A DNA stretch of 64,000 bases. Source: Clostridia bacterium (lineage in GTDB: Bacteria; Bacillota; DSM-12270; Thermacetogeniales; Thermacetogeniaceae). The stretch is from contig CADDZD010000004.1 of NCBI GenBank assembly GCA_902812385.1, forward strand, positions 1 to 64,000. The letters are read 5' to 3'. The translations under genes and the position numbers were made by a program. Positions within the stretch are counted from its first letter, which is position 1, and the number at the start of each line of letters is the position of its first letter. Below the pieces are notes generated by a model, which made no database searches, was not told where the DNA came from, and worked only from the letters and a program-made list of their open reading frames with translations. Positions 35,190 through 43,410 of the stretch are shown here, piece by piece.

Positions 35190-36749
35190 CTAGCATTTCT
35201 CTGCCAGTTCCCAATCTTCAAGGTCTGTTGTCACGTTTTCTTCACTTTTGTATAGGGACATAGCATAACAAAGTGCAGCAATCAAGGAATACCCGATCGC
35301 TGGATAGAGCGCAACTCCTATGCCGAGCCGCGAGGCGTGTATCACGCCGAAGAAACAACATACAGCTCCAAATAAACTGTAATAGGCAGCCTTTTTAAAA
35401 TCCCTGTCTATTATAAACGCTGTAATTGCTCCTAAAATCATGCCTACCAAGATAGCCCCGGCTCCTAAAACCGACATGCCACGATATACCACCCCGGCAT
35501 TATTTAAAACATCAAAACCAATTTTAGCCGCACTGGTGCCGGCTGCCGATAGAGCATTATCCACCTGGTTCTGAACAAAATTAGCGATCCACGGGATCAA
35601 CGATAGGATGATAGCCGGAGCATGCCGCTTTGGGGTAGCATTAAAGGATTGCGATCCGATAACCATAGCAATGTAGACCAGGATCGGCAAAATTGCGACT
35701 AACGGGATAATTGACAGCATCAAGGGGAGCAGCCCCAGAATTCCGATGATGATCACAGCAATACCTGTTGCAAGAGAATAGCCTACCCGCGCACCAACAC
35801 TCTTCCATCCAGGATGTCCGATGTAGATAATCGTTGGGAATGGGCTACCCAAAAGAGCGCCTATCAATGTTCCAATACCCGGAACCAACATACTCTCCTG
35901 GGTGTTGTATGTATCGCCGGCAGCTTCTGAGCTCTCTATATTATTCATACTTTCTAAAAAGTCGTAAATCGCCAAAGGTATCGCTGACGCGATAAAGGGG
36001 CCAATTAAGCGCATACCGGTGATGATGGGTTTAATACCGGCAACAGGCAGGGCAACAGAGAAACCGGCCAGGGCATCGGCTATGCCTTTCGGTTGCATAT
36101 ACCCCGTACTCCATCCTATTATTGTTCCAACGATAATCGCCAGAAGCCCGGCGGGAATATTCAAAGGAAATGACTTCCGGGCAAACCATCCGATCACAAC
36201 GATACCAAGGCAAACCAGTCCAATGTGTGGTGCCTGCCAGATTTGCATAGCAGGAGACATGGCAATGAATGTAAGAGCGACGCCCGCCAGGGTTCCCAGC
36301 ATAGCTGCACGGGGTGTTACCTTCCGTATATAACTCCCCAAAAAGGCACCGGCAATTTCAACAATTGCGTGGACGAAGTTCCAGGCAACACCCACGGACC
36401 AGGCAATAATCCAGTTTTTTGTCGATACATAAACCGGTAGCATTACCGCGAAGGAACAGATAAAATAGTGGGGCACACTCAGCCCATACGGCATTGCCGT
36501 TACATCGTCTCGTCCCTCTTTTTGGGAAAGCCTTTTAGCCTGCCAGGCAAGGTAAAGGTTACCAAGACCGACCGAGAGGACTACCGCCGGGACGATCCGG
36601 TTGTAGACGATGTTAGTGGGCATTTTTATAGCTATGACGAGCAGCCCGATTGCCGTTAAGATATTGGTAAGACTGTTAGTAAATAGACCAAAAAAACCAT
36701 TAATATCTCCTTTAACCCACCAGGGTACAATTCTTCTCACCGAAGACAT
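35190..36749 (-). CDS. NCS2-like permease, copy 1
   Basis: 519 aa with about 12-14 membrane helices. Resembles NCS2/AzgA-type nucleobase permeases (GDINGFFGLFTNSLTNIL start; YGLSVPHYF; GHPGWKSVGARVGYS). Paralog of the protein at 37786-39321, sharing long stretches such as VGARxGYSLA and NALSAAGTSA. Its leader holds a predicted three-way-junction RNA. Substrate probably a purine-derived or ureido compound used by the adjacent carbamoyl-transfer enzymes. Confidence 0.88.
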   Translation of the reverse strand: MSSVRRIVPWWVKGDINGFFGLFTNSLTNILTAIGLLVIAIKMPTNIVYNRIVPAVVLSVGLGNLYLAWQAKRLSQKEGRDDVTAMPYGLSVPHYFICSFAVMLPVYVSTKNWIIAWSVGVAWNFVHAIVEIAGAFLGSYIRKVTPRAAMLGTLAGVALTFIAMSPAMQIWQAPHIGLVCLGIVVIGWFARKSFPLNIPAGLLAIIVGTIIGWSTGYMQPKGIADALAGFSVALPVAGIKPIITGMRLIGPFIASAIPLAIYDFLESMNNIESSEAAGDTYNTQESMLVPGIGTLIGALLGSPFPTIIYIGHPGWKSVGARVGYSLATGIAVIIIGILGLLPLMLSIIPLVAILPILVYIAMVIGSQSFNATPKRHAPAIILSLIPWIANFVQNQVDNALSAAGTSAAKIGFDVLNNAGVVYRGMSVLGAGAILVGMILGAITAFIIDRDFKKAAYYSLFGAVCCFFGVIHASRLGIGVALYPAIGYSLIAALCYAMSLYKSEENVTTDLEDWELAEKC

Positions 36750-36891
36750 AAAGATACTCCTCCATTTCTCTCCAAAATAACGGTGTTGCGATAATACAAC
36801 AAGGGCAATAAAATTAAAGTAAAAGTGATAAGACGTGCTTTCTTTTTAATTCCAAAATATCAACAAAAGGTGTTATTATTTAGGAGGGTGG

Positions 36892-36982
36892 CCGGAAGAG
36901 CAAGCTGTGTTGGGTGGTTTTTCCCACTCCCAGGTTGCAAACGTATGATATTCCCTGGCAACACAGCTTGCTTCAAATCCGG
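36892..36982 (-). ncRNA. Predicted three-way-junction leader RNA (riboswitch-like)
   Basis: On the minus strand: outer helix CCGGA/TCCGG, internal loop, then a perfect 13-bp helix GCAAGCTGTGTTG/CAACACAGCTTGC. It encloses two hairpins, CCAGG/CCTGG with a 19-nt loop and GTGG/CCAC with a 6-nt A-rich loop. Junction linkers are 0-2 nt. Lies 143 nt upstream of permease copy 1 and 45 nt after the hydrolase stop. It does not follow a terminator plan (no T-run). No class I know fits. Confidence 0.5.
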
Positions 36983-37027
36983 TTCAAAAAAGAGTATTTT
37001 ACCTGCAAGCTCATCAAAATTCAGTTT

Positions 37028-37705
37028 TTATGCCTTAGCCTTAAGTGCTTCCAACAGCTTCTTGGAATCTGAAACCCATCCGAAAATGCCGCCTTGCTGA
37101 TGCGTCATCCTTACAGCAGCCTCATGATCCCGGGGGTCGAAGGCAGCTGAACAATCTTCCAGAAGCAAGCATTCATAGCCCCGGTCGTTGGCTTCACGAA
37201 TTGTCGTATGGACGCATACATGGGTGGTGACGCCACTCACTATCAAGCTCTTGATCCCTTTGGTACGCAGTATGACATCAAGATCCGTTTGGTAAAAGGC
37301 TCCTTTCCCCGGCTTATCAACCACCGGCTCGTTCGGAAGCGGTTTCAATTCATCTACTATGTCGTGCCCGTATTCACCGCGGATCAATATCCTTCCCATG
37401 GGTCCTACGTCTCCGATGCCCGCACCCTGCCTCTTGCTGCGGGCTAATTTGCTCGGGGGACAATCGGAGAGATCAGGACGGTGCCCCTCCCGGGTATGAA
37501 TCACAAACATCCCGGCATCCCGGGCAGCCTGCAACACCTGCTGGAGTGGAGCAATCACATTGCGAGTAAGGGTAATGTCGTTTCCCAGCTTCTCACCAAA
37601 CCCGCCCGGTGCACAGAAATCACGCTGCATGTCGATGATCAGAAGAGCAGTACTGGACAGCTCAAACTCAAAGGGATACGGAAGCGCTTCAACTTTAACT
37701 GTCAT
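37028..37705 (-). CDS. Isochorismatase-family cysteine hydrolase, biuret-hydrolase-like
   Basis: 225 aa. Catalytic triad Asp25 (IIDMQRDF), Lys131 (VDKPGKGAF) and Cys164 (VTTHVCVHTT); spacing matches the D-K-C triad reported for biuret hydrolase, and HTREGHRPDLSD, GAGIGDVGPMGRIL and REANDRGYECLLLEDC resemble that subgroup closely by memory. It would hydrolyse an amide such as biuret, a ureido compound or oxamate, freeing ammonia. Lies between the two permeases. The nearest alternatives are ureidoacrylate amidohydrolase (RutB) and maleamate hydrolase. Confidence 0.88.
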   Translation of the reverse strand: MTVKVEALPYPFEFELSSTALLIIDMQRDFCAPGGFGEKLGNDITLTRNVIAPLQQVLQAARDAGMFVIHTREGHRPDLSDCPPSKLARSKRQGAGIGDVGPMGRILIRGEYGHDIVDELKPLPNEPVVDKPGKGAFYQTDLDVILRTKGIKSLIVSGVTTHVCVHTTIREANDRGYECLLLEDCSAAFDPRDHEAAVRMTHQQGGIFGWVSDSKKLLEALKAKA

Positions 37706-37785
37706 AATAATCTCCTCCTTCGTAATGATCTAAGAAAACTCAGCATTACTTGGATTTACTACCGCTTCGGACGCTTCTGACCTAT

Positions 37786-39321
37786 CTAGACATTCACCCC
37801 CCCTTCCTCCTCATCAGGCCGAAATCTTGACATAACCAAAAAGATGGCTGCCATTAAAAGATATCCAACTGCCGGCCACATTGCGGTTCCCAAGCCTATC
37901 TTTGTGGCATGAATAATGCCAAAAAAGGAGAGCACCGCACCTCCAATTGCAAAGTATGTGGCCTCTCGATACCTGTTATCAATTATGTAAGCAGTGATCG
38001 CGGCCAATAACATTCCCACGATAATCGCCCCGGCACCCAAAATTTCCATACCACGATAAATAACATCTGCCTGCATAAGCTTTGCATAACCGAGAGCGTG
38101 CGCACTGGTACCCGCCGCACTTAAGGCATTATCTATCAGAGTCTGACCCCAGTTGGCGAGCCAGGGTACCATACCAATGACTACAGCAGGTGCATGTCTG
38201 CTGGGGCTGGCCTGAAATGCCTGTGCCCCAATAGCCAATCCTATGTATAAAAGAAGGGGAACCAGAGCAACAAGGGGGATAATAGACAGAAGCAAAGGTA
38301 TAATCCCCGTAAAGCACACCAGTAATACGCAGACCCCACTGGCTAGAGAATAACCAATGCGGGCACCAACACTCTTCCATCCGGCATGCCCGATATATAT
38401 TGCAATCGGGAAGGGGCTGCCGACCAAACTCCCAAGCAGCGAACTGAACCCGTCAACCAACATAGCCTCCCGGGTGTTGTAGTTATCCCCGGCTGCGCTT
38501 GCACTCTCGAGGTTATCCATACTCTCAAAAAAGTTGTAAATCCCCAGCGGGATGGCAGAAGCTATGTAAGGAGCAATGAGGTGAAAACCTTTGACAAGTG
38601 CAGAGAGGGACGGTAGCGGCCAGCTGAATTTGACGCTGGCAGCAGCCTCAGCCACAGCCTGCGGGTGCATATACCCTGTCAACCATCCAATTGCAGTCCC
38701 TGCCACGATGGCAAGCAAACCAGCCGGTATGTTTCCCGGCATCTTCTGCCTGCCAATAAAGCCGATTAGAATTATTGTCAGGCTGACAAATGCGATATAT
38801 GGAACCTCCCAGCTTTGCATGGCGGGCCGCATAGATATCAGACAGATAGAGACCCCGGCAAGCGTACCGAGCATGGCAGCTCTTGGCGTGTGACTGCGCA
38901 ACCAGGGGCCAATAAAAGCTCCTATAATTGCCACAATTGCTTCAATAAAACACCAGGCAAGGCCAACCTGCCAGGCCATGACCGCATCCTTTGTTTTAAA
39001 ATAGACCGGGCCCATAATCATAAAAACTATGATGAACATATGGGGTACGCTGACACCGGATGGAAGTGAGGTTACATCCAGGCGTTTTTCAGAACGACCA
39101 AGTCGGGCACCCATCCAGAAATAGTAAAGGGCATTGCAAAAAACGGTTAATCCAAGAGCTGGCATTATTCTGCCGTAGACGATCTCCTCGGGCATTTTTA
39201 AACCAAAGCGCAATATACCAGCTAAAACCATTAAATTCGTGAGATTATTCGTAAAAAGCCCGAAGAAGCCGTTCCAATCCCCTTTGACCCACAACTTAAC
39301 ACCATCAAAATCTGACTTCAT
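37786..39321 (-). CDS. NCS2-like permease, copy 2
   Basis: 511 aa, same family and helix pattern as copy 1 (GDWNGFFGLFTNNLTNLMVL; SGVSVPHMFI; YIGHAGWKSVGARIGYSLA). Divergence between the copies is even along the length, so they are old paralogs rather than a recent duplication. A second permease in one catabolic cluster suggests two substrates, or uptake of substrate plus export of a product such as oxamate. The leader 39322-39499 has two SD-like GGAGGTG sites but no ORF I trust. Confidence 0.88.
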   Translation of the reverse strand: MKSDFDGVKLWVKGDWNGFFGLFTNNLTNLMVLAGILRFGLKMPEEIVYGRIMPALGLTVFCNALYYFWMGARLGRSEKRLDVTSLPSGVSVPHMFIIVFMIMGPVYFKTKDAVMAWQVGLAWCFIEAIVAIIGAFIGPWLRSHTPRAAMLGTLAGVSICLISMRPAMQSWEVPYIAFVSLTIILIGFIGRQKMPGNIPAGLLAIVAGTAIGWLTGYMHPQAVAEAAASVKFSWPLPSLSALVKGFHLIAPYIASAIPLGIYNFFESMDNLESASAAGDNYNTREAMLVDGFSSLLGSLVGSPFPIAIYIGHAGWKSVGARIGYSLASGVCVLLVCFTGIIPLLLSIIPLVALVPLLLYIGLAIGAQAFQASPSRHAPAVVIGMVPWLANWGQTLIDNALSAAGTSAHALGYAKLMQADVIYRGMEILGAGAIIVGMLLAAITAYIIDNRYREATYFAIGGAVLSFFGIIHATKIGLGTAMWPAVGYLLMAAIFLVMSRFRPDEEEGGVNV

Positions 39322-39499
39322 GCATGATTCTCCTTCCCATATTAATTTTTCCGTTCACAGTTATGAGAAGGCAAATAATTATTACAAAACACCATTAAAG
39401 CTACCCACCCCAGACACATTTCTTCTTAAATTAACACACTGCTCTAACATCACCTCCATTTATGGGTGGCATGCAAGAGATAGAAACTTCACCTCCTCT

Positions 39500-40918
39500 T
39501 TATTGCCTAGCAATAACGTCGGCAAAACGGCGCAGAGCCGCGGTAAAACACTCCATAGGCGCCCGAACCAGGCCTGCGCCAACCTGCCCAACACCTGCAT
39601 CGCGATGAGCAATTCCCGTGTTGATGATCGGATTGATACCGGTTTCCACAACTTTTATAAGATCAATCCCCGTTGGCGTTGGCCGAAAATCCAATGCGGG
39701 TATTGTATAAGCAGGATTAGTAGCCAGCGTGATTTCGTACATTTCTTTTGTGTAGTTAATGGCATCGCTTGCAGTACCGCCAACAAATTGAACAATTGCC
39801 GGCGCTGCAGCCATAGCAAAGCCGCCCAGGCCACAGGTTTCAGTAATGGCGCTATCACCCAGGTCAGGGTTTGCATCCGCATCGCTGTAACCCGGGAAAT
39901 AAAGTCCCTTTACATAAGGTGCCGGTGCTGTAAACCATTCATTACCAAGTCCGCTGACCCTGATCCCAAATTCTACCCCGTTACGTGCCATGGCTGTTAT
40001 AAGAGTGCTGCCCTTTATACCGTGAGCGGCATCAAGACTGGCCTTGCAGGCAGCCATGGAAATGTTCAGGTAAAAGTGGTCATTCGATGCCAGAAACGAA
40101 GCAACATCTGCCAGTTCACCGCCTGTGCATTCTTTGCATAAAACAGGCAGCAGGGTTCTCATCAACAGGGATGTTGCAGCCAGGTTCCGGTTGTGACATT
40201 CGTCTCCCATCTGCAAAGCTTTCGCTGTAAGGGTCATGATGTCCAAACCGCCGGCCGCCAGAATGGCCTTACGCAGCACCGGCGCCAAAACATCACGCAT
40301 CCAGTGTAACCTGCCAATAACTTCAGGAGAATTGGCACCAAATCTTAGCACCTTACCCAGACCTTCGTTGAGGTTTGAGTAAGCCCGGTTTCCACCGGTT
40401 TCGTTTTCTATTACAAACACAGGCATCGATGCCGAAATTATACCTGCCATGGGGCCGACAGCACCGTATTCATGGCATGGCGCAAACTTAATATCACCGC
40501 TGGCCGCCAGCACCTCGGCTTCTTTAGGGCTATCCGCCAGGCCTTCATAGATCAGCGCCCCGACTATAGCGCCCCGCATCGGCCCGCACATTTTATCCCA
40601 GCTAATAGGAGGACCAGAGTGCAGCAGCATTCTTCGCTCAAACCCTGGAATCACATCCCCTGCCGGAGCGATATCGACAAGTTTCGGACGTGCATCCAGC
40701 AACCGGCCGACAGCCTGTTTGTTGCCGTTGTTGATATACTCTGCATGTTCCTCAAGTAAAGATAAAAGCCTTACAAGTTGAGGATCGCCATTGGCAGGTG
40801 GCTTCCAGTCTACCTGCACATTGGCAATACCCAGGGATGTCAAGTCATGTGCAAAGGATTCCAGCCCAATATTTACAACCTTCACAGGACCATTTAGAAG
40901 TTCTTTGCTTGAATTCAA
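39500..40918 (-). CDS. allG: DUF1116 protein, AllG-like oxamate carbamoyltransferase subunit
   Basis: 472 aa. TTG 40918 follows directly on the FdrA stop with GGGGGGTG as SD. Conserved DUF1116 segments: LVDIAPAGDVIPGFERRMLLHSGPPI (split here), CGPMRGAIVGALIYEG, CHEYGAVGPMAGIISASMPV and GFAMAAAPAIVQFVGGTASD. YlbE/AllG of Escherichia coli is the equivalent. With AllF and AllH it should form the carbamoyltransferase. FAPCHEYG and GNRAYSNLNEGLG are candidate active-site stretches, by conservation only. Confidence 0.87.
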   Translation of the reverse strand: MNSSKELLNGPVKVVNIGLESFAHDLTSLGIANVQVDWKPPANGDPQLVRLLSLLEEHAEYINNGNKQAVGRLLDARPKLVDIAPAGDVIPGFERRMLLHSGPPISWDKMCGPMRGAIVGALIYEGLADSPKEAEVLAASGDIKFAPCHEYGAVGPMAGIISASMPVFVIENETGGNRAYSNLNEGLGKVLRFGANSPEVIGRLHWMRDVLAPVLRKAILAAGGLDIMTLTAKALQMGDECHNRNLAATSLLMRTLLPVLCKECTGGELADVASFLASNDHFYLNISMAACKASLDAAHGIKGSTLITAMARNGVEFGIRVSGLGNEWFTAPAPYVKGLYFPGYSDADANPDLGDSAITETCGLGGFAMAAAPAIVQFVGGTASDAINYTKEMYEITLATNPAYTIPALDFRPTPTGIDLIKVVETGINPIINTGIAHRDAGVGQVGAGLVRAPMECFTAALRRFADVIARQ

Positions 40919-42484
40919 TTATTGCACCCCCCGACTCTCATGCAGTTTAATTATCCTCCCGGCTACCCGTGCTGCTTCTGCATTTGACGGCAACACAATA
41001 ATCCCAGCCTTTTCAAGGACTTCAACCTGTTCGCTTAAGGGCTGCGGATCTGCATCCGTACCGCAAACAAAGGCAACAACTACAACATTATTTTCTGGGT
41101 AGGTTGTTCGTGCCTTGACAACAGCACGAGCTAATTCGCCAGCAGGATCAGGATGACTGCCGTAGCCTGTAACTACATCGCAAAGAATCACCGCCACTTC
41201 CGGATCGGCATACTCCTGCAGCAAGCGCTCGTTACGAGGAAGGGGATCAATCATCGGATGAGGCCGACCACGTGTAAATTCATCATCACCGAGGTCTACT
41301 ACAGTATGGCCCATGCTATGGCGTGAGGAAGGCAAACTCAGCTCAGGCCTCAAAGGGATATTGGAATAGACATCCCCGATGATGCTGCCGAGCACAACCA
41401 TTGCCTCATCTGCCAATGTGCCTCCCGTAAACAGGCCGCGCAAGTAGCGCTGCCCAGGCCGTAATCCTCTTTCCGCTTCGGAGATCTGTTCCGAGTAATC
41501 ACCCCAGAAATTTTCCGGTATGGTCACCGGTTCTTCTCTGTTGGCCAAAGCAACAGCTTTATATGAGGCATCTTCAATAGTGGCTGCACATATAACTCCT
41601 GCTGCCATGGCGCCGCTCAGATCCCCTTTCAGGAGGCACATAACAACAGGTTTTTTGCATCTCTTTACCCGCTCAAGTATTTTCAGAGTTGTCTGGGCTC
41701 CGGCCGGTTTTGATATGAGCAGTATAACCTCCGTAGAAAGATCTTCTTCTAAAAGGTCTATTCCCAGCAGCATCATCCGTCCGCCAACGGCATCTGAAAG
41801 ATCTCTCCCTCCTGTTCCGATAGCATGGGATATGCCTGCTCCCAAGCGATCAATTAAGACAGTCGCTTCCTGGATGCCGGTACCGGAAGCACCGACAATA
41901 CCTATCTTCCCCCGGGAAACAACATTCGCAAAAGCCAGAGGCACACCATCAATTATTGCCGTCCCACAATCCGGCCCCATCACCAGCAACCTTTTTTCGA
42001 CTCCGAATTCTTTAAGCCTGACCTCGTCTTCCAAACTAACGTTGTCGCTGAAAAGGTGTACGTTCAGTCCCAGGTTCAGGGCTTTAAACGCCTCTGCAGC
42101 GGCATAAGTTCCCGGCACAGAGATAAGCGCCAGGTTTGCACCGGGTAAAGCTTCCACTGCACTTCGCAGTGTCCTGGGAAGTTGTAGCCTCGACTCCACC
42201 TGCTTCACTTCAGAACCGGCAAGAAGGTTTTTTGCTGTTTCTATAGCCTTTAATGCCTGTTCTTCCGAATCCGCCGCTACAACTATCACAAGGTCATTAG
42301 CATTGGCCTCGGCAACTTCAGGCACAAGCATCCCTATCTCTTTTAGGGTTTCCTTATTCATCTCTGTTGCCATGACCACGGAGGCTTGTTGAACCCCGTC
42401 TAGCTGCCGCATCTCAGCGGATAATTTCATTAATTTTACAGAATCCTGATACATGTTTGGCTTCACAAGCCACCGGATAATCAC
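40919..42484 (-). CDS. fdrA: FdrA/AllF acyl-CoA synthetase-like subunit
   Basis: 521 aa, GTG 42484 with GAGG SD. CoA-ligase-fold protein: MGPDCGTAIIDGVPLAFAN and GIVGASGTGIQEATVLIDRL are the nucleotide/phosphohistidine-type motifs, followed by GTGGRDLSDAVGG and LLISKPAGAQTTLKIL. The N-terminal 100 residues form an ACT-like alpha/beta domain. First gene of the unit running to carbamate kinase. FdrA was linked to FtsH in older work, but the AllF role in carbamoyl transfer fits the neighbours better. Confidence 0.88.
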   Translation of the reverse strand: MIIRWLVKPNMYQDSVKLMKLSAEMRQLDGVQQASVVMATEMNKETLKEIGMLVPEVAEANANDLVIVVAADSEEQALKAIETAKNLLAGSEVKQVESRLQLPRTLRSAVEALPGANLALISVPGTYAAAEAFKALNLGLNVHLFSDNVSLEDEVRLKEFGVEKRLLVMGPDCGTAIIDGVPLAFANVVSRGKIGIVGASGTGIQEATVLIDRLGAGISHAIGTGGRDLSDAVGGRMMLLGIDLLEEDLSTEVILLISKPAGAQTTLKILERVKRCKKPVVMCLLKGDLSGAMAAGVICAATIEDASYKAVALANREEPVTIPENFWGDYSEQISEAERGLRPGQRYLRGLFTGGTLADEAMVVLGSIIGDVYSNIPLRPELSLPSSRHSMGHTVVDLGDDEFTRGRPHPMIDPLPRNERLLQEYADPEVAVILCDVVTGYGSHPDPAGELARAVVKARTTYPENNVVVVAFVCGTDADPQPLSEQVEVLEKAGIIVLPSNAEAARVAGRIIKLHESRGVQ

Positions 42485-42753
42485 CTATACCTCATCCCCT
42501 TTCATGATCCCATTTCACAACAAACCGGAAACAATATCAGATGTTAGTTAAGTAAGAAAAACCATATAGATCCCTGCTTAAGTTGAAGTTTAACACCCGG
42601 GGTATTAGCCATTCTATATCCGCTCTATACGAAAGTACCTCTTGCCCATTTGTCAAATATCTACAACAAGTGTAATAAGCTCTTTTCTTTGGTCTGCCTC
42701 TCCGCAAACATAGGTGCTCGAACGGGACGTGAACACTGCCCTGAAAATGTTCA

Positions 42754-43090
42754 GGTTTATCCTTGCGCTTGCTCCCGGACTCCGGATTTACTCGCCCTAA
42801 GACTCGTCGCAGACGGCAGCCGACCGGCTCCTATGACGCCATCCATGGAACATAAGTCACCTAACTCCCCCGCACTCAACGGCACTTTCTTTCTGCAACG
42901 AGATAATTGATAACAGCCGGTTCTGAATGAACGTCAAAGGACAAAATTCCATTTGAGTGCGGGGTCGCTTCGGCTGCTGTTAGCTGCTCTTTCAAAGAGC
43001 GAGTAACACCCAGCACTCACAGCTGCTTCGTGAACTGAAGAAGACATAAACAGAATTACTCTTGAAACGGGGTTTCGGTGAGTGCTGGCG
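42754..43090 (-). repeat. Nested-palindrome element, full copy B
   Basis: About 337 bp, reverse complement of the copy at 52684-53018. Arms: CCAGCACTCAC (43009-43020) with GTGAGTGCTGG (43078-43088), and CCCGCACTCAA (42869-42879) with TTGAGTGCGGG. Outer CGGCAGCCGA and CGGCTGCTGTTAGC arms flank the inner palindrome. No ORF inside. Absent from the coding regions. Confidence 0.82.
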
Positions 43091-43270
43091 CCAGCAAGGA
43101 CAAACCGTTTTTCGTTCCTCCGTTGGTAGCCGCCGAAGGCGGTGTGGTGGTCTACCAGAAACGTCTGGCGAGAGCGCCGGCAATAAAGATGAATGCTTCT
43201 CTACTGCGGGGAAAGGTGAAAAGTTACGCCTGTCAAATCGAAATGACCCATTGGTGTCAGAATGAAATAC

Positions 43271-43294
43271 GAAACCCCTCCCCAGAGGGAGGGG
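43271..43294 (-). terminator. Probable pucR terminator
   Basis: CCCCTCCC (43275-43282) pairs with GGGAGGGG (43287-43294) around a 4-nt loop; the minus strand continues TTTCGTATTTC. The stem is strong and the T-tract interrupted. Lies 117 nt after the pucR stop. Confidence 0.45.
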
Positions 43295-43410
43295 GGTAGT
43301 TTCACACTTACGTTTACTGCTACCTTCATCACTCAGGATTGACACCATATGTAGGCAACACACACATGCAGTAGCATATAAAACCCACGCCAATGCGGTG
43401 TTTGCATAGA

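Larger units (their letters stand above)
42485..43410. other. 926-nt gene-free gap between fdrA and pucR
   Basis: Contains the fdrA promoter region (a TTGACA box at 42651-42656 on the minus strand has no -10 box at normal spacing), the full repeat copy 42754-43090, a stretch 43090-43265 without recognisable content, and the pucR terminator hairpin 43275-43294. Short open frames across the repeat are not supported by SD sites or composition. Confidence 0.6.

Noticed and set aside
36892-36982. tRNA-like gene on the plus strand
   Set aside because: A TTCAAAT loop is present, but no acceptor stem, D arm or anticodon arm can be drawn; the three-way junction on the minus strand fits better.
42650-42910. 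Plus-strand 86-codon frame
   Set aside because: Runs through the repeat element; no SD and no conserved protein features.
43200-43350. Decayed insertion sequence end
   Set aside because: TGTCAAATCGAAATGACCC and nearby TGACACC look like IS end motifs, but there is no transposase remnant or paired terminus.
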